This document shows positions 26,646 through 35,027 of a stretch of DNA of 64,000 nucleotides, piece by piece (the stretch's first letter is position 1; the number at the start of each line of letters is the position of its first letter). The notes under the pieces were generated by a model. It was not told the DNA's origin and did no database searches. It saw only the letters and a program-made list of their open reading frames with translations. The translations under genes and the position numbers were made by a program. The stretch covers positions 1 to 64,000 of the forward strand of contig JBBQRO010000002.1 of the NCBI GenBank assembly GCA_038214685.1. The letters are read 5' to 3'. This stretch comes from CADCTB01 sp038214685 (GTDB lineage Bacteria; Actinomycetota; Acidimicrobiia; Acidimicrobiales; AC-14).

Positions 26646-27457
26646 GCGAGCGGGCCGGCGGCGGGCGGGTGTGGATGTACAGCAACTACCACTGCAACAT
26701 GGCCTGCACCTACTGCCTCACCGACTCGGCGCCGTCGTCGCCACGGCGGGCCCTCTCGTCCCAGGCCATGGTCACGGTGGCCCGCCAGGCCGCGGAGCTC
26801 GGGTTCTCGTCCCTCGGCGTGACCGGCGGCGAGCCGTTCCTGCGCGCCAACATGGCCGAGACGCTGGTGGCCATGGCCGCGGTGCTGCCCACGCTGGTCC
26901 TCTCCAACGCCACGCTGTTCGGCCCCGACCGCGTCGAGCGGCTACGGCCCCTGGCTGACGCCGACGTGGCCGTGCAGATCTCCCTCGACCGGGCCGAGCC
27001 AGCGCCCAACGACGAGCTGCGGGCCCCCGGCAACCACGCCCGGGTGGTCGAGGCCATTCCCCGGTTAGTGGGCATGGGCATACGGGTGCGACTTGGCACC
27101 ACCCTGGATCCCGATGCCGACATCGGCGACGAGGAGCGCTTCCGCCTCTGCGCCCTGCACCGCGACCTCGGCGTCAGTGACGACGACCACGTCGTGCGCC
27201 CCGTGGTGCGCCGGGGCCGGGCTGCGGCCGCCGACATGGGCGTGCGGGCCACCGTCGCCGACCTGCCCCCGGAGCTGACGATCACGGCCGACGGGGCGTT
27301 CTGGAGCCCGTTCGGCCCCACGGTGCGCGACGGCCACCTCGACACCGACCTGCTTGTCACCCGCACCACCGATCCGCTGCGCATCCCCGCCGAGGCCCTG
27401 GCCCGCCTCGTCGACGGCCGGCCGCCCGGCGACGACGCCCGGCTCGGCATCCGCTGA
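26642..27457 (+). CDS. radical SAM protein of the ECF operon
   Basis: A 271-residue enzyme beginning at GTG 26642. Cysteines 18, 22 and 25 (CNMACTYC) form the C-x3-C-x2-C site for the [4Fe-4S] cluster; GVTGGEPFLR is the SAM-binding GGEP motif. The C-terminal part lacks the Cys-rich SPASM motif, so it has no obvious auxiliary clusters. The substrate cannot be told from sequence; translational coupling to an AhpD-like protein suggests modification of a small molecule or peptide in a redox-controlled pathway. Confidence 0.9.
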   Translation: MSERAGGGRVWMYSNYHCNMACTYCLTDSAPSSPRRALSSQAMVTVARQAAELGFSSLGVTGGEPFLRANMAETLVAMAAVLPTLVLSNATLFGPDRVERLRPLADADVAVQISLDRAEPAPNDELRAPGNHARVVEAIPRLVGMGIRVRLGTTLDPDADIGDEERFRLCALHRDLGVSDDDHVVRPVVRRGRAAAADMGVRATVADLPPELTITADGAFWSPFGPTVRDGHLDTDLLVTRTTDPLRIPAEALARLVDGRPPGDDARLGIR

Positions 27458-27506
27458 GCGTGAGACCCATCTCGGCCCGGTCGGGCCTCAGCAACAGGAG
27501 CCAGAG

Positions 27507-28037
27507 ATGACCACCAGCACCCCGACGCAGGAACGGGGGGTCAGCACCAAGACCCTCGGGCGCTCGCTCGCCGTCATTCGCATCCTCCTGGGCCTGACCT
27601 TTCTCCTCAACGGCCTGGCCAAGCTGTTCGGAATCCACCGGATCGAGATAGGGCCCTACCTGGGCAACCTCATCAACCGGGCCGATGCCCGGTTCATCCT
27701 CGACGTGGAGGTGAACAACAATGCCCGCCACCAGGTGCCCCTTATCGGGCGCATCACCAACGACCTCGTGCTGCCGAACTGGGACCTGTTCTCCTGGGGC
27801 CTGACCGCCATCGAGATCGCCGCCGGGGCGCTGCTCGTCGCAGGCCTGGCCTCGCGCCTGGGTGCGCTGATCGCCCTGGGCCCGGCAACGTTCCTCTTCT
27901 TCGTCTACCTCGCCAACGACCGCTGGTTCTTCGAGAAGCCACTGGAAATGGTCCCCCTCGTCCTTCTCCTCCTCGTCCCAGCCGGGCGGTGGTGGGGCCT
28001 CGACCGACGCTTCGCAGCCCGAGGCTGGCCCTTCTGA
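27507..28037 (+). CDS. DoxX-like membrane protein
   Basis: A 176-residue protein with about four membrane helices. LAVIRILLGLTFLLNGLAKLF near the start and WGLTAIEIAAGALLVAGL are typical of DoxX-type proteins, some of which connect to thiol or quinone redox. CAGGAG lies six bases before ATG 27507. It follows the radical SAM gene by 49 bases in the same direction and may share its transcript. Confidence 0.82.
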   Translation: MTTSTPTQERGVSTKTLGRSLAVIRILLGLTFLLNGLAKLFGIHRIEIGPYLGNLINRADARFILDVEVNNNARHQVPLIGRITNDLVLPNWDLFSWGLTAIEIAAGALLVAGLASRLGALIALGPATFLFFVYLANDRWFFEKPLEMVPLVLLLLVPAGRWWGLDRRFAARGWPF

Positions 28038-28093
28038 TCAGCGCACCGGCTCACTGACCATGAGCCACGTCCCCGTCGGCACCTTCTAGATCC

Positions 28094-28345
28094 ATGAGCA
28101 ATCCAGTGGGCAGGGGAACGACAGTGGTTGCCAAACGGCCGGTCGACTCAGCTGCGTTCTCCCGTGAGCTCGAGGCCCTCCGAGTGCTGCCCGAGGCGGT
28201 CCGCCCGCTCTTCCGCGGGCGAGGGCCTCCGATGGCCATGACGACCGACCTGCGCCGGGTGTACGAGGCGATCCTCCAGCGCTGGCTCGGCGACCACGAC
28301 CCCCTGTACGACCGCACGCCAGCCCTGCCGGGCCTCTTCGCCTGA
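28094..28345 (+). CDS. short ORF resembling a DUF1501 C-terminus
   Basis: An 83-residue ORF. Its second half (TDLRRVYEAILQRWLG, then ALPGLF) resembles the C-terminal end of DUF1501 proteins, which are normally about 400 residues and secreted. The rest of such a gene is not present upstream, so this may be a remnant or a recently truncated copy. No convincing ribosome-binding site is seen. Confidence 0.4.
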   Translation: MSNPVGRGTTVVAKRPVDSAAFSRELEALRVLPEAVRPLFRGRGPPMAMTTDLRRVYEAILQRWLGDHDPLYDRTPALPGLFA

Positions 28346-28415
28346 CCCGCCGGTTCACCTGACGCCGTTTCTCACCTGACTCAACGGCGGTGCCGCCGGT
28401 ACCGTCATCGGCGCC

Positions 28416-29711
28416 ATGACGACCGAGGTGACCCCGGAGCCGCCGCCGCTGCCCGGCGGACCTCAACGCTGGCCGCGGGTTCGGGCGCTGGCCGTCGACG
28501 TCACGCCGCTGCGCCAGTCGCGGGATCTGCGGCTGGCCATGGCCGGGACCATGGTGTCGCGGCTGGGGTCCATGGCCACCGCGGTGGCCGTGCCCTACCA
28601 GGTGTGGACCATCACCCGCTCGACCGTGGCCGTGGGCGTCATCTCCTTCTTCGAGCTGGTGCCCATCGTGACCGTCTCCCTGCTGGGCGGCGCCCTGGCC
28701 GACGCCATCGACCGGCGGCGCCTCGCCATGATCGCCAACGTCTTGATGGCGGTCGCCTCCGCGGGGTTGATCGTCAACGCCATGCTGCCGGATCCCCTCC
28801 TGTGGCCGATCTACGTGCTGGCCGTCCTCGGAGCCAGCGGCGCAGGCCTGGCGTGGCCGGCCATGGACGCCATCTACCCCCGACTGGTGCCCTCCGAGCA
28901 GCTCACCGCCGTCTCGGCCCTCGCTGGCCTTACCGGGAGCGCGGCCGGGATCCTCGGGCCCGCGCTCGGCGGCCTCCTGCTGTCGGCCGGAGGTGTCCTG
29001 TCCACCTATGCCTTCGACTTCGCCACGTTCGGGTTCGCGCTGGCATGCCTCGCACTGATGCGGCCGGTGCCGCCGGCGCCGGACACAAATGCCTTCACGC
29101 TGAGCTCTGTGCTCGACGGCTTCCGCTTCCTCCGGGGCCGCCCGGTGCTGCAGTCAACCTACCTCATCGACACAGTGGCCATGGTCTTCGGGATGTCCTC
29201 GGCGCTCTTCCCGGCCGTCGCCGCCACGCGCTTCGGCGGCAGCACACGGGCACTGGGCCTACTCTACGCCGCACCCGCGGTGGGCGCGCTGCTCGTGTCA
29301 GCCGCGAGCGGGTGGACCAACCGCGTGCACCGGCACGGCCTGGCCTTCGCCCTGGCCGCTGCGGTATGGGGGGTGGCCCTCGTCGGCTTCGGCCTAGCCG
29401 ACCAGCTCTGGCTCAGCCTAATGTTCCTCGCCGCGGCCGGCGGCTCCGACATGGTGAGCGGGGTGTTCCGCATGACGATCTGGAACACGACCGTGCCCGA
29501 CTCCCACCGCGGGCGGATCGGCGGCGTCACCTTCGCCAACGTGGCCAGTGGCCCGGCCCTAGGCGATCTCGAGGCCGGGGTGCTGGCCGCGCTCATCAGC
29601 GTGCCCTTCGCCATCGTGTCCGGCGGGGTGCTGTGCGTCGTGGGCATCGCCGTCGTGGCGCTGCTGCGCCCCGAGGTGCTGGCCTACGACGGCCGCGCTC
29701 CCACCCCCTGA
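28416..29711 (+). CDS. MFS efflux transporter
   Basis: A 431-residue major-facilitator protein of the MFS_3/enterobactin-exporter type, with about twelve membrane helices. The N-terminal segment DLRLAMAGTMVSRLGSMATAVAVPYQ (split here: DLRLAMAGTMVS, then MATAVAVPYQ) and the A-loop GGALADAIDRRR are characteristic. The export substrate could be a drug or siderophore. A TACCGT -10 box lies ten bases before ATG 28416. It stands alone, at the left side of the accessory stretch. Confidence 0.9.
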   Translation: MTTEVTPEPPPLPGGPQRWPRVRALAVDVTPLRQSRDLRLAMAGTMVSRLGSMATAVAVPYQVWTITRSTVAVGVISFFELVPIVTVSLLGGALADAIDRRRLAMIANVLMAVASAGLIVNAMLPDPLLWPIYVLAVLGASGAGLAWPAMDAIYPRLVPSEQLTAVSALAGLTGSAAGILGPALGGLLLSAGGVLSTYAFDFATFGFALACLALMRPVPPAPDTNAFTLSSVLDGFRFLRGRPVLQSTYLIDTVAMVFGMSSALFPAVAATRFGGSTRALGLLYAAPAVGALLVSAASGWTNRVHRHGLAFALAAAVWGVALVGFGLADQLWLSLMFLAAAGGSDMVSGVFRMTIWNTTVPDSHRGRIGGVTFANVASGPALGDLEAGVLAALISVPFAIVSGGVLCVVGIAVVALLRPEVLAYDGRAPTP

Positions 29712-29751
29712 GTCGGCGCTCAGAGCACGACGCCGCCATCGACGGTGATGT

Positions 29752-30225
29752 GAGGCCCGCCAGCTACTAGGTCGCCACGCCGACATCGCCCGGATGTTCG
29801 GCGCTGCTCACCCGTCTTCGGGACCGATGTCGTCGGCGGCCGCTGCTGCCTGGTTCGGAAAAACTGGGAGAAGCCGGCAGCGTCGAGTGGGTCGTCGAGG
29901 CAGAGGCCAGTTTCCTCGGCACTGCGAGGCTGCACTCTTTCGACGACGACGCGAGCGCCCGCTACGCCGTCGGCTTCTTCGACCCAGACCGTCTCGGACG
30001 GGGGTTTGGCACCGAGGTCTCGAAGGTCGTGGTGGAGTACGCCTTCTCTTCCATCGGTCTACGCCGTCTTGAGCTTGCGGTTCTTGAGTTCAACGAGAGG
30101 GCCATCCGGTGCTACAGCCGCTGCGGATTTTGTAGGGTGCGGCTTCTGTCGGAAGTCACGCTCATCGACGGGGAGCCGTACCACGACGTCCTGATGGAGA
30201 TCACACCGGCACTGGTCCGGCACCG
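29752..30225 (+). pseudogene. decayed GNAT acetyltransferase gene
   Basis: The downstream frame reads VEWVVEAEASFLGTARLHSF and then GRGFGTEVSKVVVEYAF, the acetyl-CoA site of a RimJ/RimL-like N-acetyltransferase, ending near DVLMEITPA. The N-terminal part (DIARMFGAAHP, AAAWFGK) lies in another frame; the shift falls at the A5 run around 29858-29863. Further upstream LRPASY-like sequence is cut by TAG. At least one frameshift plus one nonsense codon make it inactive. Confidence 0.65.
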
Positions 30226-30490
30226 AGCTGACTTCGCCGTGCAGGAAATTGCAGCCCGCAACAAGCAGGTTGTGTCGCCGAGCCGGCGATCAGGGGCAGC
30301 GGGTTCCGCTCTCAGGGCCGGGTTACCTAAAGGGAGGAGCACCGTTTGGGAGACCGGCCCCCCAAGGCCGGCGATCGGTGGCACTCAAGTCGGCCGGACG
30401 ACTCGCGTTCAGGGACAGGGACACGCCTTCCGAACGAAGCGCTGTTCGGAGGCCGCCTATTCGGGCGCAGCACCCTCGAGGGTCCGCCAC

Positions 30491-30765
30491 TCAGCTTCCT
30501 GGGAAGAGGCAGAACGGATGGCCGGCGGGATCGAGCATCACGAGTAGCCGCTCGGGCCGGGGCTGATGTTCGGCCACGCGAGCACCCAGAGACTTGGCGC
30601 GTTCGGCTACTTCAAAGAAGTGCTCGCGGCGTTTCTCCATTTCGCTCATGGGCGCCAGGCCGTCGACACCTTCCACCCGAGCAACGATGCGTAGAACTCG
30701 GCAAGCTGCCAAGCATCGGGACACCCGATCACTGGTCCGCTCAGTCGGGTGCGTACTCCATCCAT
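30491..30765 (-). pseudogene. decayed glyoxalase/VOC-family gene
   Basis: The start (MDGVRTRLSGPVIGCPDAWQ, then FYASLLGWKV) and the end (AKSLGARVAEHQP, then LDPAGHPFCLFPG) are those of a VOC-family protein, but they are in different frames and the middle third is missing. An internal deletion with frameshift explains this. The sequence 30226-30490 between this and the GNAT remnant shows no gene. Confidence 0.65.
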
Positions 30766-31044
30766 GGCAAGACCTCCGTCTTCTACATGCCGGGTCGGTT
30801 CGAGCCGGACCATAGGACGGCCGACCTCGAACGCGGCTGAGCCGACGGCGTGGGTCCTCGCTGACGGCCCGGAACGACCCTGGATAGACGGCACGCTCCT
30901 TGATACAGGAACCGATCAGGCACTTGTTCTGAACCCCGCCCCGCTGGCCGGATCGCTAGGTCATCCTTTGCCTATGGAGGTCGGGCCGCCTCGGCCGATG
31001 ATGCGGGGGCGGTCGCAGCTGTCGACGTCCGGAGTTAGCGCTAG

Positions 31045-31440
31045 CAGGGCGCCTACCGCGGCCTGATTCCGGATGCTTACCTCGACGCCTTGTCCATCCG
31101 CCGCCGACGCGAGATTTGGAGTCGCATCCTGGCCGAGGCCGACCTGCCTTGGACCGGCGCCTTCGTCCTGCGGGGAGGGCCTCGACGTCATCGGCTTCAT
31201 CCACGTCGTCCCAACACGAGACGACGACCTTCCGGCCTCGACCGGGGAGGTGACGGCCCTCCATGTGGAGCCGAGCGCCTGGGGACTGGGCGGCGGACGC
31301 CAGCTTCTAGATACCGCGAAGGCCTGGTGCTTCTGGAGGTTCGCTACGCCACAACTCTCTAGCTGCCGCTTGGAGCGGCGCGGTGCCACCGTGACTTTGC
31401 GTCGCGGCGGCCTACATCCGTTCGGCGGACTCGGCCCACC
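31045..31440 (+). pseudogene. second decayed GNAT acetyltransferase gene
   Basis: GAYRGLIPDAYLDALSIRRR in one frame is followed, after a shift near 31175, by GEGLDVIGFIHVVP and GEVTALHVEPSAWGLGGGRQ in the next frame, then a second shift near 31320 back to LLEVRYATTL. These are consecutive parts of one acetyltransferase. No start codon remains; a TAG lies immediately upstream in frame. The region 30766-31044 shows no gene. Confidence 0.65.
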
Positions 31441-32383
31441 CGGTCGGATCGCCGCCTGCAGGGACCAGTCGCAGCGTCCGCCACAGGACGAGTGGCTTGA
31501 GCCACGCCGCTTCGGAAGATGACAGCTCACGGACCGCCCGATATCCAGCCACGAACGTGGCATGCGTTTCGGGCGAGACGGGTCCCCAGTGCCTGAATCG
31601 CGTGCCGAGCAGCACGACCGCCTTGGCGAGGTCGTCGACGGGGTGGTCGATGCCCGCTTCCTCGAAGTCGAGGATCGCACTGATCCGGTCGCCGTCGCAG
31701 AGCAGATTGGCCGAGCGGATGTCGAGATGCACGAGCTGGAGGGGCGGCAGCGTCGTGTCGGAGGGCAGGGAAGCCAGCCGATGCTGCAGCGACTCCGCGA
31801 GCGGCGCGACGTGATCACCGGCGGCGGAGTCGAGCCAGCCCTCGACCCTGGTCCGCAACGGCGTCGAGTCGGCTTGGCCGCCTGGCCCCAGAGGGCCGGC
31901 CTCGGGGTATCCGGCCAGAGCCAGGTGCAACCTCGCCAGTTGGGCGCCGGCGGCGTGCACCTGAGCCAGGTTGTCGGCATCGAGCATCGAGCCCTTGACG
32001 ACCGACTGGAGGCCTATCGAGAACCCAGCGCGCTCGACCTGCAGATCGCCGTTCAACGCAGGCAACGGCGCAGAGACCGGCAACCCACGTCGGTCGAGCC
32101 ACGAGGTGAGCCGGGCCACGTTCGCCAGCCGCGCGAAGAGCGACGGCCGGACGGACCACTTGGAGATCATTCGGCCCGTCGAACTCGTGATCCACACGAG
32201 TGCATTGCCGGCGCTGATCACGACCCGGTCGCAGGAGATCACCTCCACGCCCCACGTAGCGGTGAGTTCCGCCGTGACCCATGCAGCCAGCTGCCCCGCG
32301 TCAGTGAACTTGAAGCGACTTGACAGAGCCTCATGCGGATCGACCGGCTCCCACAGCATTTCGACAGTCGGCGTGGACAGCAC
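31412..32383 (-). CDS. aminoglycoside phosphotransferase-like kinase
   Basis: A 323-residue APH/ChoK-fold kinase. The catalytic loop LVHLDIRSANLL supplies the catalytic Asp and the metal-binding Asn, and AILDFEEAGID contains the second metal Asp (DFE in place of the usual DFG or DWE). Substrates of this family range from antibiotics to sugars, choline and nucleosides, so resistance should not be assumed. Its 3' end overlaps the GNAT remnant. It is the only long intact gene between the two decayed genes and the toxin-antitoxin pair. Confidence 0.8.
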   Translation of the reverse strand: MLSTPTVEMLWEPVDPHEALSSRFKFTDAGQLAAWVTAELTATWGVEVISCDRVVISAGNALVWITSSTGRMISKWSVRPSLFARLANVARLTSWLDRRGLPVSAPLPALNGDLQVERAGFSIGLQSVVKGSMLDADNLAQVHAAGAQLARLHLALAGYPEAGPLGPGGQADSTPLRTRVEGWLDSAAGDHVAPLAESLQHRLASLPSDTTLPPLQLVHLDIRSANLLCDGDRISAILDFEEAGIDHPVDDLAKAVVLLGTRFRHWGPVSPETHATFVAGYRAVRELSSSEAAWLKPLVLWRTLRLVPAGGDPTGWAESAERM

Positions 32384-32595
32384 GCCTCAGACGCTATTGC
32401 CCCTACCCGTTGCCAGGTTCAGGGCTCGTCGATCTCGAAGCGCTGCGATGCTCGCCAGCCGTGATTCCGAGGGCCAGCCTCGTGGTCACGTCGCCGGCGA
32501 TCAGAGCGGCCCGGTCGGGCTACGGGCTTGTTCGTTATGGGCGGTCCGTCCGCGGCGCGGACACCCGCGAGGCTCGCGAACGCGTCGACGACCAT

Positions 32596-32614
32596 TAGCT
32601 AACCTAGCTACAAT
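32596..32614 (+). promoter_or_regulatory. antitoxin promoter with paired TAGCTA palindromes
   Basis: Two TAGCTA palindromes (32596-32601 and 32605-32610) repeat with a 9-base period and run into the -10 box TACAAT (32609-32614). This is the expected form of an autoregulatory operator for a Phd/YefM antitoxin. The box ends seven bases before GTG 32622. The upstream stretch 32384-32595 shows no gene. Confidence 0.6.
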
Positions 32615-32621
32615 CGAGGTC

Positions 32622-32861
32622 GTGCGAGTGAACATGCATGAAGCGAAGACCAACCTGTCGCGGCTCGTCGCAGCCGTCGAGTCCGGTGAGGCGGAGGAGG
32701 TCGAGATCGCCCGGGCCGGGCATGTGGTGGCCCGCATCGTTCCTCCCCGGTCACGCGCCCCACGCCGTCCCGGCTACTGGGCGGGCCGCGTCCGCATCAG
32801 CCCGGACTTCGACAGCCTGGCTCCGGAGGTCGATGCCGCCTTCGCCGGCGAGGCGGAGTGA
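32622..32861 (+). CDS. Phd/YefM-family antitoxin
   Basis: A protein of 79 residues starting VRVNMHEAKTNLSRLVAAV, the family DNA-binding N-terminus, followed by the toxin-neutralising tail (SPDFDSLAPEVDAAF). Three in-frame starts exist: GTG 32622, placed for a leaderless mRNA; GTG 32628, seven bases after GAGGT; and ATG 32634. The stop overlaps the toxin start (GTGA), as in most toxin-antitoxin operons. It binds the VapC toxin and represses its own promoter. Confidence 0.88.
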   Translation: MRVNMHEAKTNLSRLVAAVESGEAEEVEIARAGHVVARIVPPRSRAPRRPGYWAGRVRISPDFDSLAPEVDAAFAGEAE

Positions 32862-33238
32862 AAGTCCTCCTCGATACCCACATCCTGCTGTGGTGGCTGG
32901 CCGACGATGAGCATCTGCCGGCGCCGGCGGTTTTAACCATCGCCGACCCCGACACCGAAGTCGTCGTATCCGCCGCCAGCGCATGGGAGATCTCCATCAA
33001 ACAGGCGGCCGGGCGACTCGACGCCCCCGAGGACCTGCTGGACGCCATCGCCGGGAACGACTTCGGGATGCTCCCGATCACTGCGGGCCACGCGATGGCC
33101 GCAGGGCGCCTACCGGCGCATCACGCCGACCCGTTCGACCGCATGCTCATCGCCCAGGCCCAGCTCGAGGACCTCACACTCGTCAGCGTCGACAGGCGGT
33201 TCTCGGCGTACGAAGTCGAGCTTCTGCGTCTGGACTGA
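32858..33238 (+). CDS. vapC: VapC-family PIN-domain ribonuclease toxin
   Basis: A 126-residue PIN-domain RNase. Acidic active-site residues are Asp6 in LLDTHILLWW, a Glu in ASAWEISIK, and Asp in HADPFDRMLIAQA, with a further Asp in LVSVDRRF. The toxin cuts a specific RNA, often tRNA or rRNA, when the antitoxin is lost. GTG 32858 overlaps the antitoxin stop. The length is normal for the family, so it is probably functional. Confidence 0.92.
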   Translation: MKVLLDTHILLWWLADDEHLPAPAVLTIADPDTEVVVSAASAWEISIKQAAGRLDAPEDLLDAIAGNDFGMLPITAGHAMAAGRLPAHHADPFDRMLIAQAQLEDLTLVSVDRRFSAYEVELLRLD

Positions 33239-33329
33239 TGTCCCCCCGCCGGCGATACGGGCTAGGGGCGTGTCGGGACTGCAGCGTTATTCGGGGACAG
33301 CCTCGGTCCGAGGGCAGCAAACTCTCGCC

Positions 33330-33848
33330 GTGGAGCTGAGGGTCCGGAGGGAAAGTGATCTCGATGCGTGCGAGCACCTTGCGCATGTAGTCCACGCTGT
33401 CGATGGTTACCCGCCGCGCTGTGCCGACGACCTGCGTGTCTTCCTCTCAGGAGGGGATGCTCTCGGCGCCTGGGTAGCTGAGTCGGAGAAGGGCATCGTC
33501 GGGCACGTTGCGCTTCAGCCGAGAAGCTCTCGGGCGGTGATGGCGGTCGGTAGCGCCGCGACGGGACGGCCACCGGAACAACTCTGCGTCGTTGCCCGGC
33601 TCTTCGTCTCGCCAACCGAACGGAAGGCCGGGATCGGCAGGTCCCTCCTCGCACTCGCCGCTGACGCCGGCGTTGCCCGAGGGCTCTGGCCGATCCTCGA
33701 CGTGGCCTCCCATCTCGACAACGCCATCCGCCTCTATGTACGAGCAGGCTGGATGTGCGCCGGGCAAGTGACCGTCGATTTCCTCAACGAAGCGCCGCTG
33801 GAGGAGCTGGTCTACATCGGTCCAGCCCCGGGGAGCCTTGGCGAGTGA
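33330..33848 (+). CDS. GNAT-family acetyltransferase
   Basis: A 172-residue acetyltransferase. The acetyl-CoA site is LCVVARLFVSPTERKAGIGRSLL (central part ERKAGIGRSLL), and the C-terminal AIRLYVRAGW is the usual GNAT motif B. The GTG at 33330 gives VELRVRRESDLDA, a typical start. The substrate is unknown. Unlike the two other GNAT genes of this stretch it is intact. Confidence 0.82.
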   Translation: MELRVRRESDLDACEHLAHVVHAVDGYPPRCADDLRVFLSGGDALGAWVAESEKGIVGHVALQPRSSRAVMAVGSAATGRPPEQLCVVARLFVSPTERKAGIGRSLLALAADAGVARGLWPILDVASHLDNAIRLYVRAGWMCAGQVTVDFLNEAPLEELVYIGPAPGSLGE

Positions 33849-34209
33849 GTCGGCGTTGAGGGATGTCGACGTGCCCACTTCGCACCGCGCGTTCTGGGAC
33901 ACCGCGCAGTGCTCCCGCTGTGCACCGATCGCGTCGGGTGCGTCGGGCCGCATGTGATGCGACTACGCCGATTCTCGCTGGGTGTCGCGCGGACCCGGCG
34001 GGCACTCCGAGGACGTCACTGCCCCCGAGCGATCCCCAAGTTGGGAACGTAGGAGGAGCAGGATCTCGGCGGCAAGCGCTGCGACATCTACGGCGTGCGT
34101 CGTGACTTCGGTGCTGAGGGCACGCGACCGGGGCGAACGCCACCCAATCTTCGCTCGCCCCGGCGAGCACCCAAGGTGCTCTAAGTTGCTGACCTGCGGT
34201 TATGTCTTG
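33849..34209. other. gene-free stretch next to the tRNA genes
   Basis: About 360 bases with no protein gene I can support on either strand; open frames that run into the tRNA are chance. No integrase, inverted repeat or obvious copy of the tRNA 3' end was seen here. Confidence 0.6.
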
Positions 34210-34282
34210 CAGCCCCAACGGGATTCGAACCCGTGTCGCCACCTTGAGAGGGTGGTGTCCTAGGCCACTAGACGATGGGGCC
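34210..34282 (-). tRNA. tRNA-Glu (CTC)
   Basis: A 73-base cloverleaf. The acceptor arm is GGCCCCA with UGGGGCU (first pair G-U), the anticodon arm is CCACC and GGTGG around CTCTCAA, giving anticodon CTC, and the T arm contains GGTTCGAATCC. CCA is not encoded. It is 30 bases from tRNA-Gln on the same strand and downstream of gltX, whose product charges it. Confidence 0.93.
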
Positions 34283-34312
34283 GTGAACCGGAGAGCACGC
34301 TAGTCCGGTTGG

Positions 34313-34384
34313 CTCGGGGGGGAGGACTCGAACCCCCAATAACAGGTCCAGAACCTGCTGTGTTGCCGATTACACCACCCCCGA
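34313..34384 (-). tRNA. tRNA-Gln (CTG)
   Basis: A 72-base cloverleaf with acceptor arm TCGGGGG and CCCCCGA, anticodon arm around TTCTGGA giving CTG, and T arm GGTTCGAGTCC. The three following bases (34310-34312) read CCA, so the 3' end appears to be encoded. In many actinobacteria this tRNA is first charged with Glu by GltX and then amidated. Confidence 0.93.
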
Positions 34385-34403
34385 AAGGCCAAACCAGCCT
34401 AGC

Positions 34404-35027
34404 TCACGCCCGGGACTTGACCACGTCCTCGATGCTGGCCTGGCGCCGGAAGCCGATGACCCGGCCCACGGCGACGGCAACGGTCTCGCGGGCCATGTAC
34501 CGGGCCTCGGACATCCCACGGATGGGGCTCGTTCGCGTCGGAGAGGAACGGCCCTCCAGCCCGAGCTCGGCCGCCATGGCCCGGATGCGAAGCGAGTGGA
34601 ACGGGTCGGAGACGAGCAGCACGTCGTTGATCGACCGGTCGTCGAGGAAGTTGGCCGCGGCTGCCAGTGACTGCCACGACGACGTGCCCGACACCTCCCG
34701 CAGCACGTCGTCGTCGGGCACGCCCCGCTGGATCAGATAGTTGGCCGAGGCGGTGGCCTCGGTGAACTGGTCGCCCGGTTGACTGCCCCCGGTCACCACG
34801 ATCACCGGCGCCAGCTGCTTCTCGTACAGCGCGATGGCGTGGTCGAGCCGGGCGGCGAGCACCGGCGAGGGGACACCGTCGTACTGGGCCGTCCCGAAGA
34901 CGACGATGGCCTCGGCCGCACGGGCCTGGTCTCTGCGGGCGGCCCACCACACCTGGGCGAACGTGACGGCCAGATAGACCACGACAGCCAACGTCAGGCT
35001 GGCCGCCACCTTGATCGCCAGCCTCAC
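34404..35027 (-). CDS. YdcF/SanA-family (DUF218) membrane-anchored protein
   Basis: A 207-residue protein. One N-terminal membrane helix (about 7-27) is followed by a DUF218 domain: AEAIVVFGTAQYDGVPSPVL, VIVVTGGSQPGDQ and VLLVSDPFHSLR. The family includes SanA, YdcF and ElyC, linked to cell-envelope functions; the enzymatic activity is not settled. The ATG overlaps the gltX stop (ATGA), so it is co-translated with gltX. Confidence 0.88.
   Translation of the reverse strand: MRLAIKVAASLTLAVVVYLAVTFAQVWWAARRDQARAAEAIVVFGTAQYDGVPSPVLAARLDHAIALYEKQLAPVIVVTGGSQPGDQFTEATASANYLIQRGVPDDDVLREVSGTSSWQSLAAAANFLDDRSINDVLLVSDPFHSLRIRAMAAELGLEGRSSPTRTSPIRGMSEARYMARETVAVAVGRVIGFRRQASIEDVVKSRA

Noticed and set aside
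29752..31440. Stop codons in the decayed GNAT genes as further selenocysteine sites
   Set aside because: Those genes are interrupted by frameshifts and TAG codons as well, not by a lone TGA at a Cys position.
31412..32383. Calling the APH-fold gene an antibiotic-resistance gene
   Set aside because: The fold is shared by many kinases for sugars, choline and nucleosides; nothing in the sequence identifies an antibiotic substrate.
33784..34242. Open frame reading from tRNA-Glu into 33.8 kb
   Set aside because: It begins inside the tRNA gene, has no ribosome-binding site and no family resemblance.
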